Position numbers and translations under genes: made by a program. Under the pieces are notes generated by a model. That model saw nothing but the letters and a program-made list of their open reading frames with translations, was not told where the DNA came from and searched no databases. From Archivesica marissinica (taxonomy: Eukaryota > Mollusca > Bivalvia > Venerida > Vesicomyidae), in assembly GCA_014843695.1 (NCBI GenBank), contig CM026390.1, positions 8,169,386-8,233,385 of the forward strand: a DNA stretch of 64,000 nt, given 5' to 3'. Within the stretch, counting starts at the first letter, position 1; the number at the start of each line of letters is the position of its first letter. Positions 1 to 16,774 of the stretch are shown piece after piece.

Positions 1-146
1 NNNNNNNNNNNNNNNNNNNNNNNNNNNNNNNNNNNNNNNNNNNNNNNNNNNNNNNNNNNNNNNNNNNNNNNNNNNNNNNNNNNNNNNNNNNNNNNNNNNN
101 NNNNNNNNNNNNNNNNNNNNNNNNNNNNNNNNNNNNNNNNNNNNNN
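1..146. other. Assembly gap (N)
   Basis: This is a run of N at the window start. It directly borders tandem array A, so the true left extent of that array and of the inverted repeat is unknown. Confidence 0.99.
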
Positions 147-3100
147 GTTTATATATAGATTGTATATGTTTATATATAGATTGTATATGTGTATATATAT
201 ATTGTATATGTTTATATATAGATTGTACATGTGTATATATAGATTGTACATGTGTATATATAGATTGTACATGTGTATATATAGATTGTACATGTGTATA
301 TATAGATTGTACATGTGTATATATAGATTGTACATGTGTATATATAGATTGTGTATATATAGATTGTACATGTGTATATATAGATTGTACATGTGTATAT
401 ATAGATTGTACATGTGTATATATAGATTGTACATGTGTATATATATATTGTGCATGTGTATATATAGATTGTACATGTGTATATATAGATTGTACATGTG
501 TATATATAGATTGTACATGTATATATATATATATATATTGTACATGTGTATATATAGATTGTACATGTGTATATATAGATTGTACATGTGTATATATATA
601 TTGTACATGTGTATATATAGATTGTACAGGTGTATATATATTGTACATGTGTATATATAGATTGTGCATGTGTATATATATATTGTACATGTGTATATAT
701 AGATTGTACAGGTGTATATATAGATTGTACATGTGTATATATATATTGTACATGTGTATATATATATTGTACATGTGTATATATAGATTGTACATGTGTA
801 TATATAGATTGTACATGTGTATATATAGATTGTACATGTGTATATATATATTGTGCATGTGTATATATAGATTGTACATGTGTATATATAGATTGTACAT
901 GTGTATATATAGATTGTACATGTATATATATATATATATATTGTACATGTGTATATATAGATTGTACATGTGTATATATAAATTGTACATGTGTATATAT
1001 ATATTGTACATGTGTATATATAGATTGTACAGGTGTATATATAGATTGTACATGTGTATATATAGATTGTGCATGTGTATATATATATTGTACATGTGTA
1101 TATATAGATTGTACAGGTGTATATATAGATTGTACATGTGTATATATATATTGTACATGTGTATATATATATTGTACATGTGTATATATAGATTGTACAT
1201 GTGTATATATAGATTGTACATGTGTATATATAGATTGTACATGTGTATATATAGATTGTACATGTGTATATATATATATATATTGTACATGTGTATATAT
1301 ATATATTGTACATGTGTATATATATATTGTACATGTGTATATATAGATTGTACAGGTGTATATATATATTGTACATGTGTATATATATATTGTACATGTG
1401 TATATATATATTGTACATGTGTATATATATATTGTACATGTGTATATATAGATTGTACATGTGTATATATATATTGTACATGTATATATATATAGTGTAC
1501 ATGTGTATATATATATTGTACATGTGTATATATATATTGTATATGTTTATATATAGATTGTACATGTGTATATATAGATTGTACATATGTATATATAGAT
1601 TATACATGTGTATATATAGATTGTATATGTTTATATATAGATTGTACAAGTGTTTGTTTATTATAGTGTCACCCCTATTTAAAGGGCCAGTCATTTCTGA
1701 CTTATGAGACACCTCTTTTTTATGAAAATCAGTACTTCCCAAATCCTTCAATATAGATTGTACATGTGTATATATAGATTGTATATGTTTATATATAGAT
1801 TGTATATGTTTATATATATATTGTATATGTTTATATATAGATTGTACATGTTAATATACAGATTGTACATGTGTATATATAGATTGTACAGGTGTATATA
1901 TAGATTGTGCATGTGTATATATAGATTGTACATGTGTATATATAGATTGTACATGTGTATATATAGATTGTACATGTGTATATATAGATTGTACAGGTGT
2001 ATATATTGTATATTAGATTGTACATGTGTATATATAGATTGTACATGTGTATATATAGATTGTACATGTGTATATATAGATTGTATATGTTTATATATAG
2101 ATTGTACAAGTGTTTGTTTATTATAGTGTCACCCCTATTTAAAGGGCCAGTCATTTCTGACTTATGAGACACCTCTTTTATGAAAACAGTACTTCCCAAA
2201 TCCTTCAATATAGATTGTACATGTGTATATATAGATTGTATGTTTATATATAGATTGTATATGTTTATATATATATTGTATATGTTTATATATAGATTGT
2301 ACATGTGTATATATAGATTGTATATGTGTATATATAGATTGTACAGGTGTATATATAGATTGTGCATGTGTATATATAGATTGTACATGTGTATATATAG
2401 ATTGTACATGTGTATATATAGATTGTGTATATATAGATTGTACATGTGTATATATAGATTGTACATGTGTATATATATATATTGTACATGTGTATATATA
2501 GATTGTACATGTGTATATATAGATTGTACATGTGTATATATAGATTGTACATGTGTATATATAGATTGTACATGTGTATATATATATTGTACATGTGTAT
2601 ATATAGATTGTACAGGTGTATATATAGATTGTACATGTGTATATATATATTGTACATGTGTATATATAGATTGTACATGTGTTATATATATATTGTACAT
2701 GTGTATATATAGATTGTACATGTTTTAGATTGTACATGTGTATATATAGATTGTACATGTGTATATATATATTGTACATGTGTATATATAGATTGTACAT
2801 GTAGATTGTACATGTGTATATATATATTGTACATGTGTATATATAGATTGTACATGTGTATATATAGATTGTACATGTGTATATATAGATTGTACATGTG
2901 TATATATATAGTGTACATGTGTATATATATATTGTACATGTGTATATATAGATTGTATGTGTATATATAGATTGTACATGTGTATATATAGATTGTACAT
3001 GTGTATATATATATTGTACATGTGTATATATAGATTGTACATGTGTATATATAGATTGTACATGTGTATATATAGATTGTACATGTGTATATATATATTG

Positions 3101-6100
3101 TACATGTATATATATAGATTGTGCATGTGTATATACATATTGTACATGTGTATATATAGATTGTACAGGTGTATATATAGATTGTATATTGTACATGTGT
3201 ATATATATATTGTATATTGTACATGTGTATATATATATTGTACATGTGTATATATAGATTGTACATGTGTATATATAGATTGTACATGTGTATATATAGA
3301 TTGTGTATATATAGATTGTACATGTGTATATATAGATTGTACATGTGTATATATAGATTGTACATGTGTATATATAGATTGTACATGTGTATATATAGAT
3401 TGTACATATGTATATATAGATTATACATGTGTATATATAGATTGTATATGTTTATATATAGATTGTACAAGTGTTTGTTTATTATAGTGTCACCCCTATT
3501 TAAAGGGCCAGTCATTTCTGACTTATGAGACACCTCTTTTTTATGAAAATCAGTACTTCCCAAATCCTTCAATATAGATTGTACATGTGTATATATAGAT
3601 TGTATATGTTTATATATAGATTGTATATGTTTATATATATATTGTATATGTTTATATATAGATTGTACATGTTTATATACAGATTGTACATGTGTATATA
3701 TAGATTGTACAGGTGTATATATAGATTGTGCATGTGTATATATAGATTGTACATGTGTATATATAGATTGTACATGTGTATATATAGATTGTACATGTGT
3801 ATATATAGATTGTACATGTGTATATATAGATTGTACAGGTGTATATATAGATTGTACATGTGTATATATAGATTGTACATGTGTATATATAGATTGTACA
3901 TGTGTATATATAGATTGTATATGTTTATATATAGATTGTACAAGTGTTTGTTTATTATAGTGTCACCCCTATTTAAAGGGCCAGTCATTTCTGACTTATG
4001 AGACACCTCTTTTTATGAAAATCAGTACTTCCCAAATCCTTCAATATAGATTGTACATGTGTATATATAGATTGTATATGTTTATATATAGATTGTATAT
4101 GTTTATATATATATTGTATATGTTTATATATAGATTGTACATGTGTATATATAGATTGTATATGTGTATATATAGATTGTACAGTGTATATATAGATTGT
4201 GCATGTGTATATATAGATTGTACATGTGTATATAGATTGTACATGTGTATATATAGATTGTGTATATATAGATTGTACATGTGTATATATAGATTGTACA
4301 TGTGTATATATATATTGTACATGTGTATATATAGATTGTACATGTGTATATATAGATTGTACATGTGTATATATAGATTGTACATGTGTATATATAGATT
4401 GTACATGTGTATATATATATTGTACATGTGTATATATAGATTGTACATGTGTATATATAGATTGTACATGTGTATATATATATTGTACATGTGTATATAT
4501 AGATTGTACATGTGTATATATATATATTGTACATGTGTATATATAGATTGTACATGTAGATTGTACATGTGTATATATAGATTGTACATGTGTATATATA
4601 TATATTGTACATGTGTATATATAGATTGTACATGTAGATTGTACATGTGTATATATATATTGTACATGTGTATATATAGATTGTACATGTGTATATATAG
4701 ATTGTACATGTGTATATATAGATTGTACATGTGTATATATATAGTGTACATGTGTATATATATATTGTACATGTGTATATATAGATTGTATGTGTATATA
4801 TAGATTGTACATGTGTATATATAGATTGTACATGTGTATATATATATTGTACATGTGTATATATAGATTGTACATGTGTATATATAGATTGTACATGTGT
4901 ATATATAGATTGTACATGTGTATATATATATTGTACATGTATATATATAGATTGTGCATGTGTATATACATATTGTACATGTGTATATATAGATTGTACA
5001 GGTGTATATATAGATTGTATATTGTACATGTGTATATATATATTGTATATTGTACATGTGTATATATATATTGTACATGTGTATATATAGATTGTACATG
5101 TGTATATATAGATTGTACATGTGTATATATAGATTGTGTATATATAGATTGTACATGTGTATATATAGATTGTACATGTGTATATATAGATTGTACATGT
5201 GTATATATAGATTGTACATGTGTATATATAGATTGTACATATGTATATATAGATTATACATGTGTATATATAGATTGTATATGTTTATATATAGATTGTA
5301 CAAGTGTTTGTTTATTATAGTGTCACCCCTATTTAAAGGGCCAGTCATTTCTGACTTATGAGACACCTCTTTTTTATGAAAATCAGTACTTCCCAAATCC
5401 TTCAATATAGATTGTACATGTGTATATATAGATTGTATATGTTTATATATAGATTGTATATGTTTATATATATATTGTATATGTTTATATATAGATTGTA
5501 CATGTTAATATACAGATTGTACATGTGTATATATAGATTGTACAGGTGTATATATAGATTGTGCATGTGTATATATAGATTGTACATGTGTATATATAGA
5601 TTGTACATGTGTATATATAGATTGTACATGTGTATATATAGATTGTACAGGTGTATATATAGATTGTACAGGTGTATATATAGATTGTACATGTGTATAT
5701 ATAGATTGTACATGTGTATATATAGATTGTACATGTGTATATATAGATTGTATATGTTTATATATAGATTGTACAAGTGTTTGTTTATTATAGTGTCACC
5801 CCTATTTAAAGGGCCAGTCATTTCTGACTTATGAGACACCTCTTTTTATGAAAATCAGTACTTCCCAAATCCTTCAATATAGATTGTACATGTGTATATA
5901 TAGATTGTATATGTTTATATATAGATTGTATATGTTTATATATATATTGTATATGTTTATATATAGATTGTACATGTGTATATATAGATTGTATATGTGT
6001 ATATATAGATTGTACAGGTGTATATATAGATTGTGCATGTGTATATATAGATTGTACATGTGTATATATAGATTGTACATGTGTATATATAGATTGTGTA

Positions 6101-9100
6101 TATATAGATTGTACATGTGTATATATAGATTGTACATGTGTATATATATATATTGTACATGTGTATATATAGATTGTACATGTGTATATATAGATTGTAC
6201 ATGTGTATATATAGATTGTACATGTGTATATATAGATTGTACATGTGTATATATATATTGTACATGTGTATATATAGATTGTACAGGTGTATATATAGAT
6301 TGTACATGTGTATATATATATTGTACATGTGTATATATAGATTGTACATGTGTATATATATATATTGTACATGTGTATATATAGATTGTACATGTAGATT
6401 GTACATGTGTATATATAGATTGTACATGTGTATATATATATATTGTACATGTGTATATATAGATTGTACATGTAGATTGTACATGTGTATATATATATTG
6501 TACATGTGTATATATAGATTGTACATGTGTATATATAGATTGTACATGTGTATATATAGATTGTACATGTGTATATATATAGTGTACATGTGTATATATA
6601 TATTGTACATGTGTATATATAGATTGTATGTGTATATATAGATTGTACATGTGTATATATAGATTGTACATGTGTATATATATATTGTACATGTGTATAT
6701 ATAGATTGTACATGTGTATATATAGATTGTACATGTGTATATATAGATTGTACATGTGTATATATATATTGTACATGTATATATATAGATTGTGCATGTG
6801 TATATACATATTGTACATGTGTATATATAGATTGTACAGGTGTATATATAGATTGTATATTGTACATGTGTATATATATATTGTATATTGTACATGTGTA
6901 TATATATATTGTACATGTGTATATATAGATTGTACATGTAGATTGTACATGTGTATATATAGATTGTGTATATATAGATTGTACATGTGTATATATAGAT
7001 TGTACATGTGTATATATAGATTGTACATGTGTATATATAGATTGTACATGTGTATATATATATTGTGCATGTGTATATATAGATTGTACATGTGTATATA
7101 TAGATTGTACATGTGTATATATAGATTGTACATGTGTATATATATATTGTACATGTGTATATATAGATTGTACATGTGTATATATAGATTGTACATGTGT
7201 ATATATATATTGTACATGTGTATATATAGATTGTACAGGTGTATATATTGTACATGTGTTATATGTTGTCATGTTTTATATTGTACATGTGTATATATAG
7301 ATTGTACAGGTGTATATATAGATTGTACATGTGTATATATATATTGTACATGTGTATATATATATTGTACATGTGTATATATAGATTGTACATGTGTATA
7401 TATAGATTGTACATGTGTATATATATATTGTACATGTGTATATATATATTGTACATGTGTATATATAGATTGTACATGTGTATATATAGATTGTACATGT
7501 GTATATATAGATTGTACATGTGTATATATATATTGTACATGTGTATATATAGATTGTACATGTGTATATATAGATTGTACATGTGTATATATAGATTGTA
7601 CATGTATATATATATATTGTACATGTGTATATATAGATTGTACATGTGTATATATAGATTGTACATGTGTATATATATATTGTACATGTGTATATATAGA
7701 TTGTACAGGTGTATATATAGATTGTACATGTGTATATATAGATTGTACATGTGTATATATATATTGTACATGTGTATATATAGATTGTACAGGTGTATAT
7801 AGATTGTACATGTGTATATATAGATTGTACATGTGTTATATAGATTGTACTGTTATATATAGATTGTACATGTGTATATATATATTGTACATGTGTATAT
7901 ATATATTGTACATGTGTATATATAGATTGTACATGTGTATATATAGATTGTACATGTGTATATATATATTGTACATGTGTATATATATATTGTACATGTG
8001 TATATATATATTGTACATGTGTATATATAGATTGTACATGTGTATATATAGATTGTACATGTGTATATATAGATTGTACATGTGTATATATAGATTGTAC
8101 ATGTGTATATATAGATTGTACATGTGTATATATAGATTGTACATGTGTATATATAGATTGTACATGTGTATATATAGATTGTATATGTTTATATATAGAT
8201 TGTACAAGTGTTTGTTTATTATAGTGTCACCCCTATTTAAAGGGCCAGTCATTTCTGACTTATGAGACACCTCTTTTTATGAAAATCAGTACTTCCCAAA
8301 TCCTTCAATATAGATTGTACATGTGTATATATAGATTGTATATGTTTATATATAGATTGTATATGTTTATATATATATTGTATATGTTTATATATAGATT
8401 GTACATGTGTATATATAGATTGTATATGTGTATATATAGATTGTACAGGTGTATATATAGATTGTGCATGTGTATATATAGATTGTACATGTGTATATAT
8501 AGATTGTACATGTGTATATATAGATTGTGTATATATAGATTGTACATGTGTATATATAGATTGTACATGTGTATATATATATTGTACATGTGTATATATA
8601 GATTGTACATGTGTATATATAGATTGTACATGTGTATATATAGATTGTACATGTGTATATATAGATTGTACATGTGTAATATATATTGTACATGTGTATA
8701 TAGATTGTACAGGTGTATATATAGATTGTACATGTGTATATATATATTGTACATGTGTATATATAGATTGTACATGTGTATATATATATATTGTACATGT
8801 GTATATATAGATTGTACATGTAGATTGTACATGTGTATATATAGATTGTACATGTGTATATATATATTGTACATGTGTATATATGATTGTACATGTAGAT
8901 TGTACATGTGTATATATATTGTACATGTGTATATATAGATTGTACATGTGTATATATAGATTGTACATGTGTATATATAGATTGTACATGGTTATATATA
9001 GTGTACATGTGTATATATATTGTACATGTGTATATATAGATTGTATGTGTATATATAGATTGTACATGTGTATATATAGATTGTACATGTGTATATATAT

Positions 9101-12100
9101 ATTGTACATGTGTATATATAGATTGTACATGTGTATATATAGATTGTACATGTGTATATATAGATTGTACATGTGTATATATATATTGTACATGTATATA
9201 TATAGATTGTGCATGTGTATATACATATTGTACATGTGTATATATAGATTGTACAGGTGTATATATAGATTGTATATTGTACATGTGTATATATATATTG
9301 TATATTGTACATGTGTATATATATATTGTACATGTGTATATATAGATTGTACATGTGTATATATAGATTGTACATGTGTATATATAGATTGTGTATATAT
9401 AGATTGTACATGTGTATATATAGATTGTACATGTGTATATATAGATTGTACATGTGTATATATAGATTGTACATGTGTATATATATATTGTGCATGTGTA
9501 TATATAGATTGTACATGTGTATATATAGATTGTACATGTGTATATATAGATTGTACATGTATATATATATATATATATTGTACATGTGTATATATAGATT
9601 GTACATGTGTATATATAGATTGTACATGTGTATATATATATTGTACATGTGTATATATAGATTGTACAGGTGTATATATATTGTACATGTGTATATATAG
9701 ATTGTGCATGTGTATATATATATTGTACATGTGTATATATAGATTGTACAGGTGTATATATAGATTGTACATGTGTATATATATATTGTACATGTGTATA
9801 TATATATTGTACATGTGTATATATAGATTGTACATGTGTATATATAGATTGTACATGTGTATATATAGATTGTACATGTGTATATATATATTGTGCATGT
9901 GTATATATAGATTGTACATGTGTATATATAGATTGTACATGTGTATATATAGATTGTACATGTATATATATATATATATATATTGTACATGTGTATATAT
10001 AGATTGTACATGTGTATATATAAATTGTACATGTGTATATATATATTGTACATGTGTATATATAGATTGTACAGGTGTATATATAGATTGTACATGTGTA
10101 TATATAGATTGTGCATGTGTATATATATATTGTACATGTGTATATATAGATTGTACAGGTGTATATATAGATTGTACATGTGTATATATATATTGTACAT
10201 GTGTATATATATATTGTACATGTGTATATATAGATTGTACATGTGTATATATAGATTGTACATGTGTATATATAGATTGTACATGTGTATATATAGATTG
10301 TACATGTGTATATATATATATATATTGTACATGTGTATATATATATATTGTACATGTGTATATATATATTGTACATGTGTATATATAGATTGTACAGGTG
10401 TATATATATATTGTACATGTGTATATATATATTGTACATGTGTATATATATATATTGTACATGTGTATATATATATTGTACATGTGTATATATAGATTGT
10501 ACATGTGTATATATATATTGTACATGTATATATATATAGTGTACATGTGTATATATATATTGTACATGTGTATATATATATTGTATATGTTTATATATAG
10601 ATTGTACATGTGTATATATAGATTGTACATATGTATATATAGATTATACATGTGTATATATAGATTGTATATGTTTATATATAGATTGTACAAGTGTTTG
10701 TTTATTATAGTGTCACCCCTATTTAAAGGGCCAGTCATTTCTGACTTATGAGACACCTCTTTTTTATGAAAATCAGTACTTCCCAAATCCTTCAATATAG
10801 ATTGTACATGTGTATATATAGATTGTATATGTTTATATATAGATTGTATATGTTTATATATATATTGTATATGTTTATATATAGATTGTACATGTTAATA
10901 TACAGATTGTACATGTGTATATATAGATTGTACAGGTGTATATATAGATTGTGCATGTGTATATATAGATTGTACATGTGTATATATAGATTGTACATGT
11001 GTATATATAGATTGTACATGTGTATATATAGATTGTACAGGTGTATATATAGATTGTACAGGTGTATATATAGATTGTACATGTGTATATATAGATTGTA
11101 CATGTGTATATATAGATTGTACATGTGTATATATAGATTGTATATGTTTATATATAGATTGTACAAGTGTTTGTTTATTATAGTGTCACCCCTATTTAAA
11201 GGGCCAGTCATTTCTGACTTATGAGACACCTCTTTTTATGAAAATCAGTACTTCCCAAATCCTTCAATATAGATTGTACATGTGTATATATAGATTGTAT
11301 ATGTTTATATATAGATTGTATATGTTTATATATATATTGTATATGTTTATATATAGATTGTACATGTGTATATATAGATTGTATATGTGTATATATAGAT
11401 TGTACAGGTGTATATATAGATTGTGCATGTGTATATATAGATTGTACATGTGTATATATAGATTGTACATGTGTATATATAGATTGTGTATATATAGATT
11501 GTACATGTGTATATATAGATTGTACATGTGTATATATATATATTGTACATGTGTATATATAGATTGTACATGTGTATATATAGATTGTACATGTGTATAT
11601 ATAGATTGTACATGTGTATATATAGATTGTACATGTGTATATATATATTGTACATGTGTATATATAGATTGTACATGTGTATATATAGATTGTACATGTG
11701 TATATATATATTGTACATGTGTATATATAGATTGTACATGTTTATATATAGATTGTACATGTGTATATATAGATTGTACATGTGTATATATAGATTGTAC
11801 ATGTGTATATATAGATTGTACATGTGTATATATATATATTGTACATGTGTATATATAGATTGTACATGTAGATTGTACATGTGTATATATATATTGTACA
11901 TGTGTATATATAGATTGTACATGTGTATATATAGATTGTACATGTGTATATATAGATTGTACATGTGTATATATATAGTGTACATGTGTATATATATATT
12001 GTACATGTGTATATATAGATTGTATGTGTATATATAGATTGTACATGTGTATATATAGATTGTACATGTGTATATATATATTGTACATGTGTATATATAG

Positions 12101-12640
12101 ATTGTACATGTGTATATATAGATTGTACATGTGTATATATAGATTGTACATGTGTATATATATATTGTACATGTATATATATAGATTGTGCATGTGTATA
12201 TACATATTGTACATGTGTATATATAGATTGTACAGGTGTATATATAGATTGTATATTGTACATGTGTATATATATATTGTATATTGTACATGTGTATATA
12301 TATATTGTACATGTGTATATATAGATTGTACATGTGTATATATAGATTGTACATGTGTATATATAGAGTGTACATGTGTATATATAGATTGTACATGTGT
12401 ATATACATATTGTACATGTGTATATATAGATTGTACATGTGTATATATAGATTGTACATGTGTATATATAGATTGTACATGTATATATATAGATTGTGCA
12501 TGTGTATATACATATTGTACATGTGTATATATAGATTGTACATGTGTATATATAGATTGTACATGTGTATATATAGATTGTACATGTGTATATATATATT
12601 GTACATGTGTATATATAGATTGTACATGTGTATATATAGA
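147..12640. repeat. Tandem array A: AT-rich 21-23 bp minisatellite
   Basis: About 12.5 kb of a short unit with the core TATATATAGATTGTACATGT (20 nt) repeats head to tail. Variants include ATTGTGCATG, ATTGTACAGG and longer TATA runs. Several frames stay open for hundreds of codons and give only low-complexity peptides (repeats of CIYRLYM, NLYIHMY and similar), on both strands, so these are not genes. The same array, in reverse complement, is found at 33638-37037. The junction to array B (ATATAGATGACAATTTAG) is identical on both sides, so the two arrays are arms of one inverted repeat. Confidence 0.97.
1647..11270. repeat. Higher-order repeat marker: ~105 bp non-array block, nine copies inside array A
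   Basis: A block of about 105 bp that is not made of the 22 bp unit interrupts array A. It starts CAAGTGTTTGTTTATTATAG, passes through ACCCCTATTTAAAGGGCCAG and ends CCCAAATCCTTCAATATAG. Copies start at about 1647, 2107, 3468, 3941, 5301, 5774, 8205, 10691 and 11164. Spacings of about 1.82-1.84 kb between alternating copies show a higher-order repeat in which a pair of blocks plus flanking monomers is copied as a unit. Two spacings (2.4 kb around 8205, 5.4 kb between 5301 and 10691) show unit-length change. No copy was seen in the right-hand array. Confidence 0.9.
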
Positions 12641-15600
12641 TGACAATTTAGTGACGCTTTGACAATTTAGTGATGCTTTGACAATTTAGTGACGTTTTGA
12701 CAATTTAGTGATGCTATGACAATTTAGTGACGCTATGACAATTTAGTGACGCTATGACAATTTAGTGATGCTATGACACTTTAGTGATGACAATTTAGTG
12801 ACGCTGACAATTTAGTGATGCTATGACAATTTAGTGACGCTGACAATTTAGTGATGCTATGAAAATTTAGTGACGCTGACAATTTAGTGATGCTATGACA
12901 ATTTAGTGACGCTGACAATTTAGTGACGCTATGACAATTTAGTGACGCTATGACAATTTAGTGATGCTATGACACTTTAGTGATGACAATTTAGTGACGC
13001 TGACAATTTAGTGATGCTATGACAATTTAGGGATGCTTTGACAATTTAGTGACGCTATGACAATTTAGGGACGCTATGACAATTTAGTGACGACAATTTA
13101 GGGACGCTTTGACAATTTAGGGACGTTTAGTGACGCTATGACAATTTAGTGATGCTTTGACAATTTAGTGACGCTTTGACAATTTAGTGACGCTTTGACA
13201 ATTTAATGACGCTATGACAATTTAGGGACGCTTTGACAATTTAGGGACGCTTTGACAATTTAGTGATGCTATGACAATTTAGGGACGCTATGACAATTTA
13301 GTGACGCTATGACAATTTAGTGACGCTATGACAATTTAGTGACGCTTTGACAATTTAGGGACGCTATGACAATTTAGGGATGCTATGACAATTTAGGGAC
13401 GTTTTGACAATTTAGTGATGCTATGAGAATTTAGTGACGACAATTTAGTGACGCTATGACAATTTAGTGATGCTATGACAATTTAGTGATGCTATGACAA
13501 TTTAGTGACGCTATGACAATTTAGTGACGCTATGACAATTTAGTGACGCTATGACAATTTAGGGACACTTTGACAATTTAGTGACGCTTTGACAATTTAG
13601 TGACGCTATGGCAATTTAGGGACACTTTGACAATTTAGTGACGCTATGACAATTTAGGGACACTTTGACAATTTAGTGACGCTTTGACAATTTAGTGACG
13701 CTTTGACAATTTTGGGACGCTATGACAATTTAGTGACGCTATGACAATTTAGGGACACTTTGACAATTTAGTAACGCTTTGACAATTTAGTGACGCTTTG
13801 ACAATTTTGGGACACTATGACAATTTAGTGACGCTTTGACAATTTATTTATGACAATTTAGGGACGCTTTGACAATTTAGTGACGCTTTGACAATTTAGG
13901 GACGCTATAACAATTTAGTGATGACAATTTAGTGACGCTTTGACAATTTAATGACGCTATGACAATTTAGGGATGCTTTGACAATTTAGGGACGCTGACA
14001 ATTTAGTGATGCTATGACAAATTAGTGACGCTTTGACAATTTAGTGATGACAATTTATGGACGCTTTGACAATTTTGGGACGCTATGACAATTTAGTGAC
14101 GCTTTGACAATTTAGTGATGACAATTTAGGGACGCTTTGACAATTTTGGGACGCTATGACAATTTAGGGACACTGACAATTTAGTGACGCTATGACAATT
14201 TAGGGACGCTATGACAATTTAGGGACACTTTGACAATTTAGTGATGCTATGACAATTTAGGGATGCTATGACAATTTAGTGACGCTATGACAATTTAGGG
14301 ACACTTTGACAATTTAGTGACGCTATGACAATTTAGTGACGCTATGACAATTTAGTGACGCTTTGACAATTTAGTGATGACAATTTAGGGACGCTTTGAC
14401 AATTTAGTGATGCTTTGACAATTTAGTGACGCTATGACAATTTAGTGACGCTATGACAATTTAGTGAGGCTTTGACAATTTAGTGATGCTTTGACAATTT
14501 TGGGACGCTATGACAATTTAGTGACGCTATGACAATTTAGGGACACTTTGACAATTTAGTAACGCTTTGACAATTTAGTGACGCTTTGACAATTTTGGGA
14601 CGCTATGACAATTTAGTGACGCTTTGACAATTTATTTATGACAATTTAGGGACGCTTTGACAATTTAGTTACGCTTTGACAATTTAGGGACGCTATAACA
14701 ATTTAGTGATGACAATTTAGTGACGCTTTGACAATTTAATGACGCTATGACAATTTAGGGATGCTTTGACAATTTAGGGACGCTGACAATTTAGTGATGC
14801 TATGACAAATTAGTGACGCTTTGACAATTTAGTGATGACAATTTATGGACGCTTTGACAATTTTGGGACGCTATGACAATTTAGTGACGCTTTGACAATT
14901 TAGTGATGACAATTTAGGGACGCTTTGACAATTTTGGGACGCTATGACAATTTAGGGACACTGACAATTTAGTGACGCTATGACAATTTAGTGACGCTAT
15001 GACAATTTAGGGACGCTATGACAATTTAGGGACACTTTGACAATTTAGTGATGCTATGACAATTTAGGGATGCTATGACAATTTAGTGACGCTATGACAA
15101 TTTAGGGACACTTTGACAATTTAGTGACGCTATGACAATTTAGTGACGCTATGACAATTTAGTGACGCTTTGACAATTTAGTGATGACAATTTAGGGACG
15201 CTTTGACAATTTAGTGATGCTTTGACAATTTAGTGACGCTATGACAATTTAGTGACGCTATGACAATTTAGTGAGGCTTTGACAATTTAGTGACGCTATG
15301 ACAATTTAGGGACACTTTGACAATTTAGTGACGCTATGACAATTTAGTGACGCTATGACAATTTAGTGAGGCTTAGACAATTTAGTGACGCTATGACAAT
15401 TTAGGGACACTTTGACAATTTAGTGACGCTATGACAATTTAGTGACGCTATGACAATTTAGGGACACTTTGACAATTTAGTGACGCTATGACAATTTAGG
15501 GACGCTATGACAATTTAGGGACAATTTGACAATTTAGGGATGCTATGACAATTTAGGGATGCTATGACAATTTAGTGATGCTATGACAATTTAGTGATGC

Positions 15601-16593
15601 TATGACAATTTAGTGATGCTATGACAATTTAGTGATGCTATGACAATTTAGGGATGCTTTGACAATTTAGGGACGCTTTGACAATTTTGGGACGCTATGA
15701 CAATTTAGTGACGCTTTGACAATTTAGTGATGACAATTTAGGGACGCTTTGACAATTTAGTGACGCTTTGACAATTTAGTGACGCTATGACAATTTAGTG
15801 ATGCTATGACAATTTAGTGATGACAATTTAGTGACGCTATGACAATTTAGTGACGCTATGACAATTTAGTGAGGCTTTGACAATTTAGTGATGCTTTGAC
15901 AATTTAGTGACGTTATGACAATTTAGTGACGCTATGACAATTTAGTGACGCTATGACAATTTAGTGACGCTATGACAATTTAGTGACGCTATGACAATTT
16001 AGTGACGCTTTGACAATTTAGTGATGCTTTGACAATTTAGTGACGTTATGACAATTTAGTGACGCTATGACAATTTAGTGACGCTATGACAATTTAGTGA
16101 CGCTATGACAATTTAGTGAGGCTTTGACAATTTAGTGACGCTATGACAATTTAGGGACACTTTGACAATTTAGTGACGCTATGACAATTTAGTGACGCTA
16201 TGACAATTTAGGGACACTGACAATTTAGTGACGCTATGACAATTTAGGGACGCTATGACAATTTAGGGACACTTTGACAATTTAGTGATGCTATGACAAT
16301 TTAGGGATGCTATGACAATTTAGTGAGGCTTTGACAATTTAGGGACGCTTTGACAATTTTGGGACGCTATGACAATTTAGTGACGCTTTGACAATTTAGT
16401 GATGACAATTTAGGGACGCTTTGACAATTTAGTGACGCTTTGACAATTTAGTGACGCTATGACAATTTAGTGATGACAATTTATTGATGACAATTTAGGG
16501 ACGCTTTTGACAATTTAGTGACGCTATGACAATTTAGGGACGCTTTGACAATTTAGTGATGCTATGACAATTTAGTGACACTATGACAATTTG
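12641..16593 (+). repeat. Tandem array B (left): 19 bp minisatellite
   Basis: About 200 units of GACAATTTAGTGACGCTAT (19 nt) run head to tail. Variation is recurrent at GTGA/GGGA, GACG/GATG and CTAT/CTTT, and a shortened unit reads TTAGTGATGACAATTTAG. No stable open frame is seen. The mirror array at 31038-33637 is about one third shorter, so the arms have changed length since duplication. Confidence 0.97.
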
Positions 16594-16680
16594 CGCTGAC
16601 TCTTGGTGCTAAAATGAAAGTAGCAACGTTATTTTGTGCCAAAATACGATTAAAATGAGCGTTATGTGAATATGATAAAA

Positions 16681-16769
16681 GGATGTTACACTCGTGCTGA
16701 TTTCATACCAGATTTTATGACAATCGCTTCATATAGTATGGTATGAAATCAGCACTCGTGTAAGATCCT
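16681..16769. repeat. Imperfect hairpin / short inverted-repeat element
   Basis: Two segments of about 30 nt (16681-16710 and 16740-16769) are inverted copies sharing a perfect core TGGTATGAAATCAGCA, with about three mismatches outside it and a loop of about 29 nt. It may be a very short MITE. The mirror copy in the right arm is at about 30863-30949. Confidence 0.7.
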
Positions 16770-16774
16770 ACATA

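Noticed and set aside
160..12662. Many long open frames (up to 848 codons) on both strands, rich in Y, I, C, M
   Set aside because: They are read-through of array A, whose 21-23 bp unit lacks stops in some frames. The peptides are pure low-complexity repeats, occur in overlapping frames on both strands, and follow the array exactly.
12641..16593. Possible CRISPR-like regular array
   Set aside because: Units are contiguous with no unique spacers, and the context is eukaryotic. It is a plain minisatellite.
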